A DNA stretch of 64,000 nucleotides from contig NZ_SAIY01000012.1 in assembly GCF_010560025.1 (NCBI RefSeq), positions 1-64,000 on the forward strand. Direction: 5' to 3'. The notes under the pieces are model-generated. The model did no database searches and had not been told where the DNA came from. It was given only the letters and a program-made list of their open reading frames with translations. Every line of letters starts with the position of its first letter. Within the stretch, counting starts at the first letter, position 1. The stretch is from Verrucosispora sioxanthis (lineage in GTDB: Bacteria > Actinomycetota > Actinomycetes > Mycobacteriales > Micromonosporaceae). A program made the position numbers and the translations under genes. Below are positions 63,812 to 64,000 of the stretch, one piece after another.

Positions 63812-63832
63812 CGTGAGCATCTATATCTCACG
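63812..63832. promoter_or_regulatory. Inverted repeat upstream of the NLP gene
   Basis: CGTGAG and CTCACG flank CATCTATAT. On the minus strand this lies 40-60 bp before the start and overlaps a possible TATAGAT -10. It may be an operator. The last 168 bases of the window (63833-64000) hold nothing else I can support. Confidence 0.4.
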
Positions 63833-64000
63833 TTGGTAGGAGGCCGGTCAACGCTGAACGCGAGGCGGATTCATTAACTGTCGGTGGGGCCGGACGCGCC
63901 TGCGTCACCGAGCCGCTGTCAACGCGGCCATCCGGCCAGCCGCGCGTCGATCCGGGACGAGCCCCGGGGCGGAACGGTCTACCGGGCGGCGGCCAGGGTC

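Overview
The window is a stretch of high-GC actinobacterial chromosome. Codon use, gene families and regulators (DUF397/DUF5753 pairs, LacI-controlled secreted CBM2 enzymes, an EspR-like regulator, a type VII secretion eccB, frequent GTGA/ATGA overlaps) point to Micromonosporaceae, most likely Micromonospora or a close relative. That assignment is an inference from gene content. I see no tRNA, rRNA, CRISPR array, transposase or phage gene.

Layout. 1-10.9 kb is a plant-cell-wall degradation island: a GH3 beta-xylosidase/glucosidase running off the left edge, a LacI regulator, a CE7 acetylxylan esterase, a secreted GH10-CBM2 xylanase, a ManD-type sugar-acid dehydratase, a secreted RICIN/beta-helix protein and a secreted CE1-CBM2 esterase. 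The LacI promoter region holds CGAAA-N-TTTCG palindromes. 11-16.7 kb holds a GT87 glycosyltransferase, a spermidine-synthase-like protein, an orphan eccB and small enzymes. 16.8-21.6 kb has two methyltransferases upstream of a heterodimeric ABC exporter with complementary degenerate ATPase sites. 21.7-30.1 kb has a GH63 hydrolase, then phoU and pstSCAB with a PHO box, followed by a response regulator lacking its phospho-acceptor Asp. 30.5-37.5 kb is regulatory: DUF2267, MazF-like, flavodoxin reductase, diguanylate cyclase, a DUF397/XRE pair, a second LacI with a striking promoter-operator, and a Ser/Thr kinase. 37.5-43.9 kb has a nitrilase, a DedA protein, a phosphatase, a UvrA-like ATPase divergent from a twin-HTH MerR regulator, and a secreted tandem-repeat protein. 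44.2-47.7 kb is a peptidoglycan-trimming cluster (two D,D-carboxypeptidases and a VanX-like lipoprotein). 49.9-56.1 kb is a complete mrpA(B)CDEFG antiporter operon. 56.2-64 kb has a 31-codon small ORF, RtcB ligase, an MFS pump, a TetR/esterase operon divergent from a flavin monooxygenase, and a secreted NEP1-like protein.

An important caveat is that seven genes (GT87, eccB, a winged-helix protein, the second LacI, the Ser/Thr kinase and both D,D-carboxypeptidases) are broken by frameshifts. Every one reads as the loss of single G/C bases, at least eleven in total and four within 200 bp of one gene. The uniform direction suggests sequence error rather than gene decay. I annotate these genes across the breaks.

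Most starts were chosen by a visible ribosome binding site or by coupling to the upstream stop codon. Functional calls come from recognised motifs and not from database searches.
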